From the NCBI RefSeq assembly GCF_001598415.1, contig NZ_BCYX01000026.1:1-64000 (forward strand): a stretch of 64,000 nucleotides of DNA. The letters are read 5' to 3'. Within the stretch, counting starts at the first letter, position 1; every line of letters starts with the position of its first letter. A program made the position numbers and the translations under genes. The DNA comes from Sphingomonas mali NBRC 15500. Lineage in GTDB: Bacteria > Pseudomonadota > Alphaproteobacteria > Sphingomonadales > Sphingomonadaceae. Positions 9,211 to 16,829 of the stretch are shown one piece after another. The notes beneath the pieces are model-generated. The model was not told where the DNA came from and searched no databases. It saw only the letters and a program-made list of their open reading frames with translations.

Positions 9211-10010
9211 CCGGACTAATGCAGGGCAAGCGCGGGCTCATCATGGGCCTCGCCAATGATCGCTCGCTGGCCTGGGGTATCGCCAAGAAGCTGCGCGAAG
9301 CGGGCGCCGAGATGGCGTTCAGCTATCAGGGTGAGGCGCTCGAGAAGCGCGTCCGCCCACTCGCGGCCGAACTCGGCTCCGACTTCCTGATCGACTGCGA
9401 CGTCAGCGACATGGCGGCGCTCGACCAGACCTTCGCGACGCTCAAGGAACGTTGGCCGACGATCGACTTCGTCGTCCACGCGATCGGGTTTTCCGACAAG
9501 AACGAGCTGCGCGGGCGGTACGCCGACACCACGCTCGACAATTTCCTGATGACGATGAACATCAGCGTCTATTCGTTCACCGCGGTGGCGCAGCGCGCTT
9601 CGGCGATGATGCCGAACGGCGGCTCGTTGCTGACGCTCAGCTATTACGGCGCCGAGAAGGTCGTGCCGCATTACAATGTGATGGGCATCGCCAAGTCGGC
9701 GCTGGAGACCAGCGTCCAATATCTCGCGGTCGACCTCGGGCGCGACAATATCCGCGTCAATGCGATTTCGGCCGGACCGATCAAGACGCTGGCGGCAAGC
9801 GGGATCGGCGATTTTCGCCTGATCCTGAAGTGGAACGAGCTCAACTCGCCGCTCAAGCGCAACGTCACGATCGAAGATGTCGGCGGCTCGGCGCTCTATT
9901 TCCTCAGCGACCTGTCGTCGGGCGTGACCGGCGAGACCCACCATGTCGATGCCGGCTATCACGTCATCGGCATGAAGGCCGAAGACGCACCGGATATCGC
10001 GTTGGCGTGA
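9207..10010 (+). CDS. fabI: Enoyl-[acyl-carrier-protein] reductase (NADH), FabI
   Basis: FabI reduces the enoyl-ACP double bond in the last step of each fatty-acid elongation cycle. The 267-residue protein is a short-chain dehydrogenase with the FabI-type nucleotide motif (GLANDRSLAWGIA, about 14-26). The active site reads SYYGAEKVVPHYNVMGIAK: Tyr147, Tyr156 and Lys163, matching the FabI Y-x6-K arrangement. The ATG overlaps the upstream stop by 4 bases. Downstream, after a REP element, come a DUF559 gene and aroC in the same direction. The FabI inhibitor triclosan acts on this family; resistance state cannot be judged here. Confidence 0.96.
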   Translation: MTGLMQGKRGLIMGLANDRSLAWGIAKKLREAGAEMAFSYQGEALEKRVRPLAAELGSDFLIDCDVSDMAALDQTFATLKERWPTIDFVVHAIGFSDKNELRGRYADTTLDNFLMTMNISVYSFTAVAQRASAMMPNGGSLLTLSYYGAEKVVPHYNVMGIAKSALETSVQYLAVDLGRDNIRVNAISAGPIKTLAASGIGDFRLILKWNELNSPLKRNVTIEDVGGSALYFLSDLSSGVTGETHHVDAGYHVIGMKAEDAPDIALA

Positions 10011-10020
10011 GGTGAGAAAT

Positions 10021-10078
10021 CCCTCTCCCTTTAGGGGAGAGGGAGGGGCCCATCGCGTAGCGATGGGAGGGTGAGGGG
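10021..10078. repeat. Left inverted repeat of DUF559 cassette 1 (copy A1)
   Basis: Begins with hairpin CCCTCTCCC-TTTAG-GGGAGAGGG (10021-10043) and continues with a second hairpin, CCCATCGC-GTA-GCGATGGG (10049-10067), then AGGGTGAGGGG. The reverse complement of 10426-10487 has the same order of parts; only the inner hairpin stem differs, and it changes on both arms so pairing is kept. Confidence 0.88.
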
Positions 10079-10081
10079 GAG

Positions 10082-10495
10082 ATGAAGCGACCACCTGGCG
10101 AGGAGCCGCTCGAATTCCAGCGCCGGGTCAGGCACGAGCCGACCGAGCCGGAAAAGAGACTATGGTCTGCGGTACGTAACCGACAGGTCTCTCATGCCAA
10201 GTTCCGCAAGCAGACATGGTTGTGCGGCTATCTGGTCGACTTCTACTGTGCTGAGATCGGGCTAGTCATCGAGGTTGACGGAGACACGCATGCGCATCAG
10301 CAAGTTTATGACGAACAGCGCACCGCGCGGCTCGAAAGTGAAGGGTTTCGCGTGATCCGGTTTTCAAATGACGATGTGATGCGGAACCTGGAGGGGGTGG
10401 TGGCGCGCATTTGCGAAGCACTCGACCCCTCACCCTCCCACTCGGCTGCGCCGAGCGGGCCCCTCCCTCTCCCCCAAGGGGAGAGGGGATTATGA
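10082..10495 (+). CDS. DUF559 family protein, Vsr-like endonuclease fold (cassette 1)
   Basis: The 137-residue protein has the DUF559 core, related to the Vsr/restriction-endonuclease fold. Visible catalytic-type residues are Asp53 in VDFY, Glu64 and Asp66 in VIEVDGDTH, and His70. A nuclease role is inferred from the fold only. Residues about 115-137 ([23 protein letters not shown]) are encoded by the right-hand repeat, so the true conserved domain ends near 114. The gene is enclosed by inverted repeats 10021-10078 and 10426-10487. Its TGA overlaps the aroC ATG (10492-10495). A paralog in the same setting lies at 14701-15096. It interrupts an otherwise ordinary fabI-aroC neighbourhood, which suggests insertion. 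Confidence 0.88.
   Translation: MKRPPGEEPLEFQRRVRHEPTEPEKRLWSAVRNRQVSHAKFRKQTWLCGYLVDFYCAEIGLVIEVDGDTHAHQQVYDEQRTARLESEGFRVIRFSNDDVMRNLEGVVARICEALDPSPSHSAAPSGPLPLPQGERGL
10426..10488. repeat. Right inverted repeat of DUF559 cassette 1 (copy A2)
   Basis: Inverted copy of 10021-10078: CCCCTCACCCTCCC, then a small hairpin CTCGGC-TGC-GCCGAG, then GGGCCCCTCCCTCTCCCC and the terminal hairpin 10465-10487. It is translated as the last 23 or so residues of the DUF559 protein and also carries the ribosome-binding site of aroC. Confidence 0.88.
10465..10487 (+). promoter_or_regulatory. Hairpin holding the aroC Shine-Dalgarno
   Basis: CCCTCTCCCC-CAA-GGGGAGAGGG forms a perfect 10-bp stem that ends 4 bases before the aroC ATG. 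The purine arm is the only Shine-Dalgarno-like sequence for aroC, so folding would hide it. Ribosomes translating the DUF559 frame pass straight through the stem and would open it. The regulatory effect is an inference. Confidence 0.6.
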
Positions 10496-11568
10496 GCTAC
10501 AATACCTTCGGTCACGTTTTCCGTTTCTCGACCTGGGGCGAGAGTCACGGTCCCGCGATCGGCGCGGTCGTCGATGGTTGCCCGCCCGGGCTGAGTCTGA
10601 GCGAGGACGACATCCAGCCGTTCCTCGACCGCCGCCGCCCGGGCCAGTCGCGTTTCACCACGCAGCGCCAGGAGCCGGATCGTGTCCGCATCCTGTCGGG
10701 CACGTTCGAAGGTCACACCACCGGCACGCCGATCAGCCTGATGATCGAGAATGTCGACCAGCGAACGAAGGATTATTCGGAAGTCGCCCAGGCCTATCGC
10801 CCTGGCCATGCCGATTACGCCTATGACGCCAAATACGGTTTCCGCGATTATCGCGGTGGCGGCCGCTCCTCGGCGCGCGAGACCGCCAGCCGGGTGGCGG
10901 CGGGCGCGGTGGCGCGGCTGGTCATTCCGGAAGTGTCGATCCTCGCCTGGGTCGAAGCGATCGGCGGCGATGCGATCGATTATGCGCGCTTCGATCCGGC
11001 CGAGATCGGCAATAACCCGTTCTTCTGTCCCGACGCCCAGGCCGCTACGCGCTGGGAGCAATTGGTCGACGACGCGCGCAAGGCTGGATCGTCATTGGGC
11101 GCGGTGATCGCCTGCGAGGCGACGGGCGTTCCGCCCGGCTGGGGAGCGCCGCTCTACGCCAAGCTCGATGCCGAGCTCGCGCATGCCTGTATGGGGATCA
11201 ACGCGGTCAAGGGCGTCGAGATCGGCGACGGCTTCGCTGCCGCGACATTGACCGGCGAGGAAAATGCCGACGCCATGCGCCCGGGCAGCAACCAGACCGG
11301 CGGCCCGCATTTCTTGTCCAACCATGCCGGTGGCATCGCTGGAGGCATTTCCACCGGCCAGCCGGTCCGCGTCCGCGTCGCGTTCAAGCCGACCAGCTCG
11401 ATCCTGACCCCGGTCGAGACGATCACGCGCGATGGAGAGGCGACCGACATCCGCACCAAGGGCCGCCACGATCCGTGCGTCGGTATTCGCGGTGTGCCGG
11501 TGGTCGAAGCGATGGTGGCGCTGGTTCTGGCCGACCAAAAGCTGTTGCATCGCGCACAAAACGGCTGA
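10492..11568 (+). CDS. aroC: Chorismate synthase
   Basis: AroC converts 5-enolpyruvylshikimate-3-phosphate to chorismate using reduced FMN, the last shikimate-pathway step. The 358-residue protein begins [20 protein letters not shown] and shows the family signatures [34 protein letters not shown] and [19 protein letters not shown]. An upstream in-frame start at 10411 exists but lies in the repeat; ATG 10492 matches the family start. The start overlaps the DUF559 stop (ATGA) and its Shine-Dalgarno is part of the repeat hairpin, so expression of this essential-type gene appears to depend on the inserted element. Confidence 0.97.
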   Translation: MSYNTFGHVFRFSTWGESHGPAIGAVVDGCPPGLSLSEDDIQPFLDRRRPGQSRFTTQRQEPDRVRILSGTFEGHTTGTPISLMIENVDQRTKDYSEVAQAYRPGHADYAYDAKYGFRDYRGGGRSSARETASRVAAGAVARLVIPEVSILAWVEAIGGDAIDYARFDPAEIGNNPFFCPDAQAATRWEQLVDDARKAGSSLGAVIACEATGVPPGWGAPLYAKLDAELAHACMGINAVKGVEIGDGFAAATLTGEENADAMRPGSNQTGGPHFLSNHAGGIAGGISTGQPVRVRVAFKPTSSILTPVETITRDGEATDIRTKGRHDPCVGIRGVPVVEAMVALVLADQKLLHRAQNG

Positions 11569-11707
11569 GTTTCCGTCAGTTAATCTCGCGATAGGCTCAA
11601 TCTCCGGTAAGCCGTTCGATTCCGTGGACGTGACGATCCATTGCCATGGAGCCTTTTGGTTACTGAGCCTTTTCCTCTTCGGTCCATTCAGGACAGGAGA
11701 GTATCGA

Positions 11708-12016
11708 ATGAAGCTTGTCATGCTTGCGGGCGCCTTGATCATCGGCGTCTCGGGAGTTGCGGTGGCGCAAACCACCCCGGCGACCCCCGCAACGCCGGCT
11801 ACGCCGGCAACGCCTGGCTCCATGGGCACCCCGGCGGAACCTGCAACGCCGGCCACCCCTGCCACCCCGGCAACGCCCGACGCGGCGGCGCCGAGCTCGA
11901 CCCCCGATGCCGCCACCACTCCGTCGACTACGACGGATTCGACGGCGACGTCCGATACGTCAGGTTCGACCGACTCGTCGGCGGATACGGGCAAGAAGAA
12001 GAAAAAGAAGCACTGA
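11708..12016 (+). CDS. Small secreted Ala/Thr/Pro-repeat protein with Lys-rich end
   Basis: The 102-residue product begins with a signal peptide (MKLVMLAGALIIGVSGVAVA, cleavage after AVA or AQ). The mature part is low complexity: seven or more ATP/ATPA triplet repeats (about 22-58), then a Ser/Thr/Asp/Ala-rich segment, then a tail of six Lys and His. The start at 11708 has AGGACAGGAGAG upstream. It is export-directed with no catalytic domain; it could be a cell-surface or periplasmic spacer-type protein. I do not recognise a family. The DNA repeats CCGGCAACGCC-like units, so length variation between strains is likely. Confidence 0.75.
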   Translation: MKLVMLAGALIIGVSGVAVAQTTPATPATPATPATPGSMGTPAEPATPATPATPATPDAAAPSSTPDAATTPSTTTDSTATSDTSGSTDSSADTGKKKKKKH

Positions 12017-12079
12017 TAGCCCCAGCCCACCCCATGCAATCGGCTCGCGTCTGACCAGGCGCGATCCGTTGGGGCTAAT

Positions 12080-12131
12080 GGGCCTGTCCTCGCGGCCGGT
12101 GCTGGCGTGCACTGGCTGCGGGGGCAGGCCC
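12080..12131. terminator. Long imperfect hairpin between convergent genes
   Basis: GGGCCTG at 12080-12086 pairs with CAGGCCC at 12125-12131. Inside, CCTCGC pairs with GCGGGG (one wobble) and GCCGGTGC with GCACTGGC (one wobble), around a short loop. It sits between the ends of the small secreted-protein gene and purA, so a two-way transcription stop is the simplest reading. There is no U tract, so a structured RNA or repeat remains possible. Confidence 0.45.
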
Positions 12132-12173
12132 TAATTGTGTCAGGGCTGGTTGGCGGCTTTGCTGAACCGAAGG

Positions 12174-13475
12174 TCAGTCCGCGAACGGGTCACGTACCAG
12201 GATCGTGTCGTTGCGCTCGGGGCTGGTCGATACCAGCGCGACCGGGCACCGAATCAGTTCTTCGATCCGGCGAATATATTTGATCGCCGCGGCCGGCAGT
12301 TCCGCCCAGCTGCGCGCCCCGGCGGTCGATTCGGACCAGCCGGGCACCGTCTCGTAGATCGGCTCGACTGCTGCCTGATCGAGCGGATGCGGGGGCAGAT
12401 AGTCGTAGGTCTTGTCGCCCAGCCGATAGCCGGTGCAGATCTTGATCTCGTCGAGCCCGTCGAGAATGTCGAGCTTGGTCAGCGCGATGCCCGTGATACC
12501 GCTGACCGCCGCGGACTGCCGCACCAGCACGGCGTCGAACCAGCCACAGCGCCGCTTACGCCCGGTATTCACCCCGAACTCGCGCCCGCGCGTGCCGAGA
12601 TATTCGCCGATCTCGTTGTCCTGCTCGGTCGGGAAGGGCCCCGATCCGACCCGCGTCGTATAGGCTTTGACGATCCCCAGCACGAACCCGACCCGCGACG
12701 GACCCAGGCCGGATCCCGCCGAGGCCGTGCCGGCCACGGTGTTCGACGAGGTGACGAACGGGTACGTGCCATGGTCGACGTCGAGCAGTACGCCCTGCGC
12801 ACCTTCGAACAGGATGCGCTTGCCGCGCTCGCCCGCCGCGTTGAGCGTGACCCAGACCGGCTTGGCATAAGGCAGTACGAAGTCGGCGATCTCCCTGAGC
12901 TCGGCCAGCAAGGCCTCGCGATCGACCGGCGGCTTGCCGAAACCCGCGAGCAGCGCGTCGTGATGCGCGCAGAGGCGATCGATTTGCGGCCCCAATTGAT
13001 CGAGATGCGCGAGATCGCAGATCCGGATCGCACGGCGGCCGACCTTGTCCTCATAAGCAGGGCCGATGCCGCGGCGCGTCGTGCCGATCTTCTGCCCCGA
13101 ATTGCCCGCATCGAGCGCGTCCTCGCGCAAGGCGTCGAGGTCGCGGTGGAGTGGCAGGATCAGCGGCGCGGTCTCGGCGACATGGAGCAGTTCGGGGGTG
13201 ACCTTGACGCCCTGTTCGGCGATCCGCGTCACTTCGTCGCGGAAATGCCAGGGATCGAACACCACGCCGTTGCCGATTACGCTCAGCGTGCCGCGCACTA
13301 CGCCCGAGGGGAGCAAGGCGAGCTTGTAGGTCTTGCCGTCGATGACGAGCGTGTGGCCGGCATTGTGTCCACCCTGAAAGCGCACGACGACGTCGGCGCG
13401 CTCCGACAGCCAGTCGACGATCTTGCCCTTGCCTTCGTCACCCCATTGGGCGCCGATCACGGCTACGTTGGCCAC
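12174..13475 (-). CDS. purA: Adenylosuccinate synthetase
   Basis: PurA joins IMP and aspartate with GTP in AMP synthesis. The 433-residue protein has the N-terminal GTP loop [10 protein letters not shown] with catalytic Asp13, and catalytic His41 in GGHNAGH. Further signatures are [34 protein letters not shown] and the C-terminal [10 protein letters not shown] segment. The gene is 116 bases downstream of hisZ on the same strand, with REP copy C3 between, so it probably ends the serA-DUF559-hisZ-purA run. The hisZ-purA pairing is common in Sphingomonadales. Confidence 0.97.
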   Translation of the reverse strand: MANVAVIGAQWGDEGKGKIVDWLSERADVVVRFQGGHNAGHTLVIDGKTYKLALLPSGVVRGTLSVIGNGVVFDPWHFRDEVTRIAEQGVKVTPELLHVAETAPLILPLHRDLDALREDALDAGNSGQKIGTTRRGIGPAYEDKVGRRAIRICDLAHLDQLGPQIDRLCAHHDALLAGFGKPPVDREALLAELREIADFVLPYAKPVWVTLNAAGERGKRILFEGAQGVLLDVDHGTYPFVTSSNTVAGTASAGSGLGPSRVGFVLGIVKAYTTRVGSGPFPTEQDNEIGEYLGTRGREFGVNTGRKRRCGWFDAVLVRQSAAVSGITGIALTKLDILDGLDEIKICTGYRLGDKTYDYLPPHPLDQAAVEPIYETVPGWSESTAGARSWAELPAAAIKYIRRIEELIRCPVALVSTSPERNDTILVRDPFAD

Positions 13476-13497
13476 TTGCTATTCCTTCGCTTCAGTT

Positions 13498-13585
13498 CGT
13501 CATGCCGGACTTGCTCCGGCATCCAACCATCCGCGGGCGACACCGCCTGAGGCTCGTTGGACCCCGGAACAAGTCCGGGGTGACG
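13498..13585. repeat. REP doublet, GTCA family (copy C3)
   Basis: CGTCATGCCGGACTTGCTCC at one end and GAACAAGTCCGGGGTGACG at the other, inverted, in the gap between hisZ and purA. Confidence 0.8.
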
Positions 13586-13591
13586 ATTGGG

Positions 13592-14704
13592 TTATGTGGT
13601 GATCGTGCGAACCTCACCACCTGATAAAACATGGGTACAAAGCTGCGCCTCGGGCGTGTCTCCCGCCTCGAGCGCCGCGACCGTCACCCAGCCTTCGCCG
13701 CGCAACTTGGCCGCGATCGCGGGGTCGGTGCCCAACGGCACGAACAGCCGTCGCCTTTCGTCCTGCGCCAGGCCGGCGCCGACGATCGCGTCGATATACA
13801 GCGTGAAGCCGATCGCGGTCTCTTCGCCGCCGTCCTCATGGACGATCGTATAGCTGCCGCCGCGCCCGATCTCGCCGCGCGCGCCGTCGGCGAACAGCGA
13901 GAAACCGAGCCAGGTCTGATATTCGAAACCATGCCGCTCAGTCGGATCCAGCGTCAGCGCGACGCGGCCTTTCACCGCCTCGGCGACCTTCCACAACCCA
14001 TCGAGCCGCGACCGCAACGCGCCGCCGACGTCGAACCGGCAGAGACGGTCATGCGCCGCCTCGAACGGTCCGGCTGCCTCGATCATCGGCAGATAGCTCG
14101 GCGCCAGCGCCGCGACTGCCCCGGCATCCTTGGCGTCGAGCCGGTCGGCGAGTTCATCGAGCGACACGCCGTCGAGCGGCAGCGGGCCGGCAGCAAGCGT
14201 CGCCAGCAGATCGGGCAGGGTGAAGTCGATCGAAATGCCGGTCACCCCGGCCGCCTCGAGCGCTTCGACCGCCACGGTCACGACTTCCTGCGCGGCGGCG
14301 ATCGTATCGAGCCCGATCAGTTCGCACCCGGCCTGGCGCCGCTCGCGCTCGGGCGATAGTTCCGACGCGCGCAGTCGCAGCACCGACCCGGCGTAACTCA
14401 GCCGCAGCGGCCGCGGATGATGCCCCATCCGCGTCGCGGCGATGCGCCCGACTTGCGCCGTGATGTCCGGCCGAATCGCGAGGGTACGCTGGCTGATCGG
14501 ATCGACGAAGCGCACTGCATCCTGCGCGCGCGCCGCTTTCAGCCGATGCGCCAGCGCATCCTCGAATTCGGCAAGCGGCGGATCGACGCGCTCATAGCCA
14601 TGGGCATGCGCCGCATCGAGCACGCGCCGCTCCAACCGCGCCGCCGCATCGGCGTCGGGCGGCAGCCGATCGTGAAAGCCGGAAGGGAGCAGTGCGTGAG
14701 TCAT
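13592..14704 (-). CDS. hisZ: ATP phosphoribosyltransferase regulatory subunit HisZ
   Basis: HisZ is a catalytically inactive paralog of histidyl-tRNA synthetase that partners a short HisG in the first step of histidine synthesis. The 370-residue protein starts ALLPSGFHDRLPPDADAAA and carries class II synthetase-like motif 2 (VRFVDPISQRTLAIRPDIT) without the anticodon-binding domain. Its presence implies the short form of HisG elsewhere in the genome. The ATG at 14704 overlaps the stop of the upstream DUF559 gene (ATGA), and its Shine-Dalgarno lies in the repeat hairpin 14712-14734, the same arrangement as at aroC. Confidence 0.93.
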   Translation of the reverse strand: MTHALLPSGFHDRLPPDADAAARLERRVLDAAHAHGYERVDPPLAEFEDALAHRLKAARAQDAVRFVDPISQRTLAIRPDITAQVGRIAATRMGHHPRPLRLSYAGSVLRLRASELSPERERRQAGCELIGLDTIAAAQEVVTVAVEALEAAGVTGISIDFTLPDLLATLAAGPLPLDGVSLDELADRLDAKDAGAVAALAPSYLPMIEAAGPFEAAHDRLCRFDVGGALRSRLDGLWKVAEAVKGRVALTLDPTERHGFEYQTWLGFSLFADGARGEIGRGGSYTIVHEDGGEETAIGFTLYIDAIVGAGLAQDERRRLFVPLGTDPAIAAKLRGEGWVTVAALEAGDTPEAQLCTHVLSGGEVRTITT

Positions 14705-15096
14705 TCCTGCGCCCTCTCCCCTCCGGGGAGAGGGCTGGGGAGAGGGGCAGTCGCCGCAAGCGCATCGATGATCGCCTGCAGCACCGCCGCTTCATTCGTC
14801 ATCACGTCGGAATTCGTGAAACGGATCACCCGATATCCTTGCTCTTCGAGCCATGTGGTTCGCCGCGCGTCATAGCGTTCCTGGCCGGCATGGCTATCCC
14901 CGTCGAGTTCAATCACGAGCTTTCGCGATCTCGCCGCGAAATCGACCGTGTATGGGCCGATCAACACCTGGTTCGAGAACTTCACGCCGTTCAGCCGTTT
15001 GGCGCGGAGATGGTACCATAGGCGCGCCTCGGGGCCGGTTGGCTCGCTGCGCATGGCTTTGGCGTGCTCTAGCTGGCCTTTGTCCTTCTTAGGCAC
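14701..15096 (-). CDS. DUF559 family protein, Vsr-like endonuclease fold (cassette 2)
   Basis: The 131-residue protein is a paralog of the one at 10082-10495: both share RLW-x2-LR, a KF-x-x-Q segment, Y-x-VDF, LVIE-x-DGD-x-HA, YD-x2-RT and RVIRF-x-N-x-DVM. Candidate catalytic residues are Asp52, Glu63, Asp65 and His69. The start is a GTG at 15096. The last 15 or so residues (TAPLPSPLPGGERAQE) come from the repeat, as in the paralog ([12 protein letters not shown]). It is enclosed by inverted repeats 14712-14749 and 15097-15134, and its stop overlaps the hisZ start. Sequence divergence between the two copies argues against a very recent duplication. Confidence 0.88.
   Translation of the reverse strand: MPKKDKGQLEHAKAMRSEPTGPEARLWYHLRAKRLNGVKFSNQVLIGPYTVDFAARSRKLVIELDGDSHAGQERYDARRTTWLEEQGYRVIRFTNSDVMTNEAAVLQAIIDALAATAPLPSPLPGGERAQE
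14712..14734 (-). promoter_or_regulatory. Hairpin holding the hisZ Shine-Dalgarno
   Basis: In the hisZ sense the stem is CCCTCTCCCC-GGA-GGGGAGAGGG, a perfect 10 bp, ending 7 bases before the ATG. The purine arm supplies the ribosome-binding site. Stem sequence is identical to that in front of aroC. Confidence 0.6.
14712..14749. repeat. Inverted repeat of DUF559 cassette 2, hisZ side (copy A3)
   Basis: On the + strand it reads CCCTCTCCCC-TCC-GGGGAGAGGG followed by CTGGGGAGAGGGGCA. It matches the reverse complement of 15097-15134 at about 35 of 38 positions. Confidence 0.88.
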
Positions 15097-15134
15097 TGCC
15101 CCTCTCCCCGACCCTCTCCCCAGAGGGGAGAGGG
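15097..15134. repeat. Inverted repeat of DUF559 cassette 2, serA side (copy A4)
   Basis: TGCCCCTCTCCCCGA followed by CCCTCTCCCC-AGA-GGGGAGAGGG; it abuts the GTG start of the DUF559 gene and ends 12 bases from the serA stop. The flanking GAGTTAG also follows the solo hairpin at 22498-22520. Confidence 0.88.
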
Positions 15135-15145
15135 AGTTAGATAGG

Positions 15146-16723
15146 CTAGAAGCTCAGCCCCATCACCGTCTTCACGCCCGCCAATTGGCGCACGCGGGCG
15201 ATGAGGTCGGCGTCGACTGCCTCGTCGACCGACAGCAGCAGTACCGCTTCACCGCCCGCCGAGCGGCGGCCGAGATGGAAGGTGCCGATATTGACGTCCG
15301 ATTCGCCGAGCAACGTGCCGAGGCGGCCGATAAAGCCCGGCGCATCCTCATTGACGACGTAGAGCATGTGGCCCGCCAGGTCGGCCTCGACCTTGATGCC
15401 GAACAATTCGACCAGGCGGGGCGCCTGATCGCCGAACAGGGTCCCGGCGACCGAGCGCTCGCCTGCTTCGGTCTTCACCGAGACGCGGATCAGTGTGTGG
15501 TAATCGGCCTCGCGCTCGGTGCGCACTTCGCGCACTTCGATCCCGCGCTCCTTGGCGAGCAGCGGCGCATTGACCATGTTCACCGTGTCGGTCTGGGTGC
15601 GCAGAAACCCGGCCAGCACCGCCGAGACGATCGGCTTCTGGTTGAGTTCGGCCGCAGCACCCTCGCTATGGATCGAGATGCGCCCGATCGCGCCGTGGGT
15701 CAGCTGCCCGACCAGCGAGCCGAGCTTCTCGGCCAGCGCCATATACGGCTTGAGCCGTGGCGCTTCCTCGGCCGACAGCGACGGCATGTTGAGCGCGTTG
15801 GTGACGCCGCCCGACACCAGATAGTCGGCCATCTGCTCGGCGACCTGGATCGCGACATTGACCTGCGCTTCGGTCGTGGACGCGCCGAGGTGCGGGGTCG
15901 AGATGAAATTGGGCGTGCCGAACAGTGGGCTGTCCTTCGCCGGCTCCTCGACGAACACGTCGAGCGCGGCGCCGGCGATGTGACCCGAATCGAGTCCTTC
16001 CTTGAGCGCCGCCTCGTCGATCAGCCCGCCGCGCGCGCAATTGATGATGCGCACACCCTTCTTGGTGCGGAGCAGATTGTCGCGGCTGAGGATGTTACGC
16101 GTCTGATCGGTCAGCGGGGTGTGGAGCGTGATGAAGTCGGCGCGCGCGAGCAGGTCGTCGAGATCGACCTTCTCCACGCCCAGCTCGACCGCGCGTTCGG
16201 GGCTGAGGAACGGATCGAACGCGATCACCTTCATGCGCAGGCCATGCGCGCGGTCGGCGACGATCGAGCCGATATTGCCCGCGCCGATCAGGCCGAGCGT
16301 CTTCGAGGTTAGCTCGACGCCCATGAAGCGGTTCTTCTCCCACTTGCCGGCCTGGGTCGACAGATCCGCCTCTGGCAGCTGGCGGGCGAGCGCGAACATC
16401 AGCGCGATGGCGTGTTCGGCGGTGGTGATCGAATTGCCGAACGGCGTGTTCATCACCACCACGCCCTTGGCGCTGGCGGCGGGGATGTCGACATTGTCGA
16501 CGCCGATCCCGGCGCGACCGACGACCTTGAGATTGGTCGCGGCGTCGAGGATGTCCTTGGTCACCTTGGTCGAGCTACGGATGGCGAGGCCATCATACTC
16601 GCCAATGATTGCCTTCAATTCCTCGGGCGTCTTGCCGGTGATCTCGTCCACCTCGACCCCGCGTTCGCGGAAAATCTGGGCGGCCTTGGGGTCCATTTTG
16701 TCGCTGATCAGTACCTTGGGCAT
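15146..16723 (-). CDS. serA: D-3-phosphoglycerate dehydrogenase
   Basis: SerA oxidises 3-phosphoglycerate, committing carbon to serine. The 525-residue protein is the long form: substrate and NAD domains (about 1-310, with GLIGAGNIGSIVADRA as nucleotide loop and TPHLGAST holding the catalytic His), an intervening domain (about 320-450) and a C-terminal ACT domain (HMLYVVNEDAPGFIGRLGTL) for serine feedback or subunit contact. The ATG at 16723 (MPKVLISDKMD) is chosen over longer upstream starts, which run through REP copy C4; AAAGG lies upstream. It follows serC on the same strand, forming a serC-serA unit. Confidence 0.96.
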   Translation of the reverse strand: MPKVLISDKMDPKAAQIFRERGVEVDEITGKTPEELKAIIGEYDGLAIRSSTKVTKDILDAATNLKVVGRAGIGVDNVDIPAASAKGVVVMNTPFGNSITTAEHAIALMFALARQLPEADLSTQAGKWEKNRFMGVELTSKTLGLIGAGNIGSIVADRAHGLRMKVIAFDPFLSPERAVELGVEKVDLDDLLARADFITLHTPLTDQTRNILSRDNLLRTKKGVRIINCARGGLIDEAALKEGLDSGHIAGAALDVFVEEPAKDSPLFGTPNFISTPHLGASTTEAQVNVAIQVAEQMADYLVSGGVTNALNMPSLSAEEAPRLKPYMALAEKLGSLVGQLTHGAIGRISIHSEGAAAELNQKPIVSAVLAGFLRTQTDTVNMVNAPLLAKERGIEVREVRTEREADYHTLIRVSVKTEAGERSVAGTLFGDQAPRLVELFGIKVEADLAGHMLYVVNEDAPGFIGRLGTLLGESDVNIGTFHLGRRSAGGEAVLLLSVDEAVDADLIARVRQLAGVKTVMGLSF

Positions 16724-16743
16724 GACGTTTGCCTTTCTGCAAA

Positions 16744-16823
16744 CGTCATCCTGACGAAAGTCAGGATCTCGGGCGGCAGGCGGTCGCTCGCGGCACGAGA
16801 TCCCAGCTTTCGCTGGGATGACG
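16744..16823. repeat. REP doublet, GTCA family (copy C4)
   Basis: CGTCATCCTGACGAAAGTCAGG faces TCCCAGCTTTCGCTGGGATGACG in the serC-serA gap. The right module is nearly identical to that of copy C1 at 1104-1128, although the left modules differ. Confidence 0.8.
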
Positions 16824-16829
16824 GGAAAA

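Noticed and set aside
10021-10488. CRISPR-like repeats
   Set aside because: Repeats are inverted pairs, not regularly spaced direct repeats with unique spacers, and no cas gene is present.
12135-13550. Plus-strand frame of 471 codons over purA
   Set aside because: Shadow of purA, whose family motifs are complete on the minus strand.
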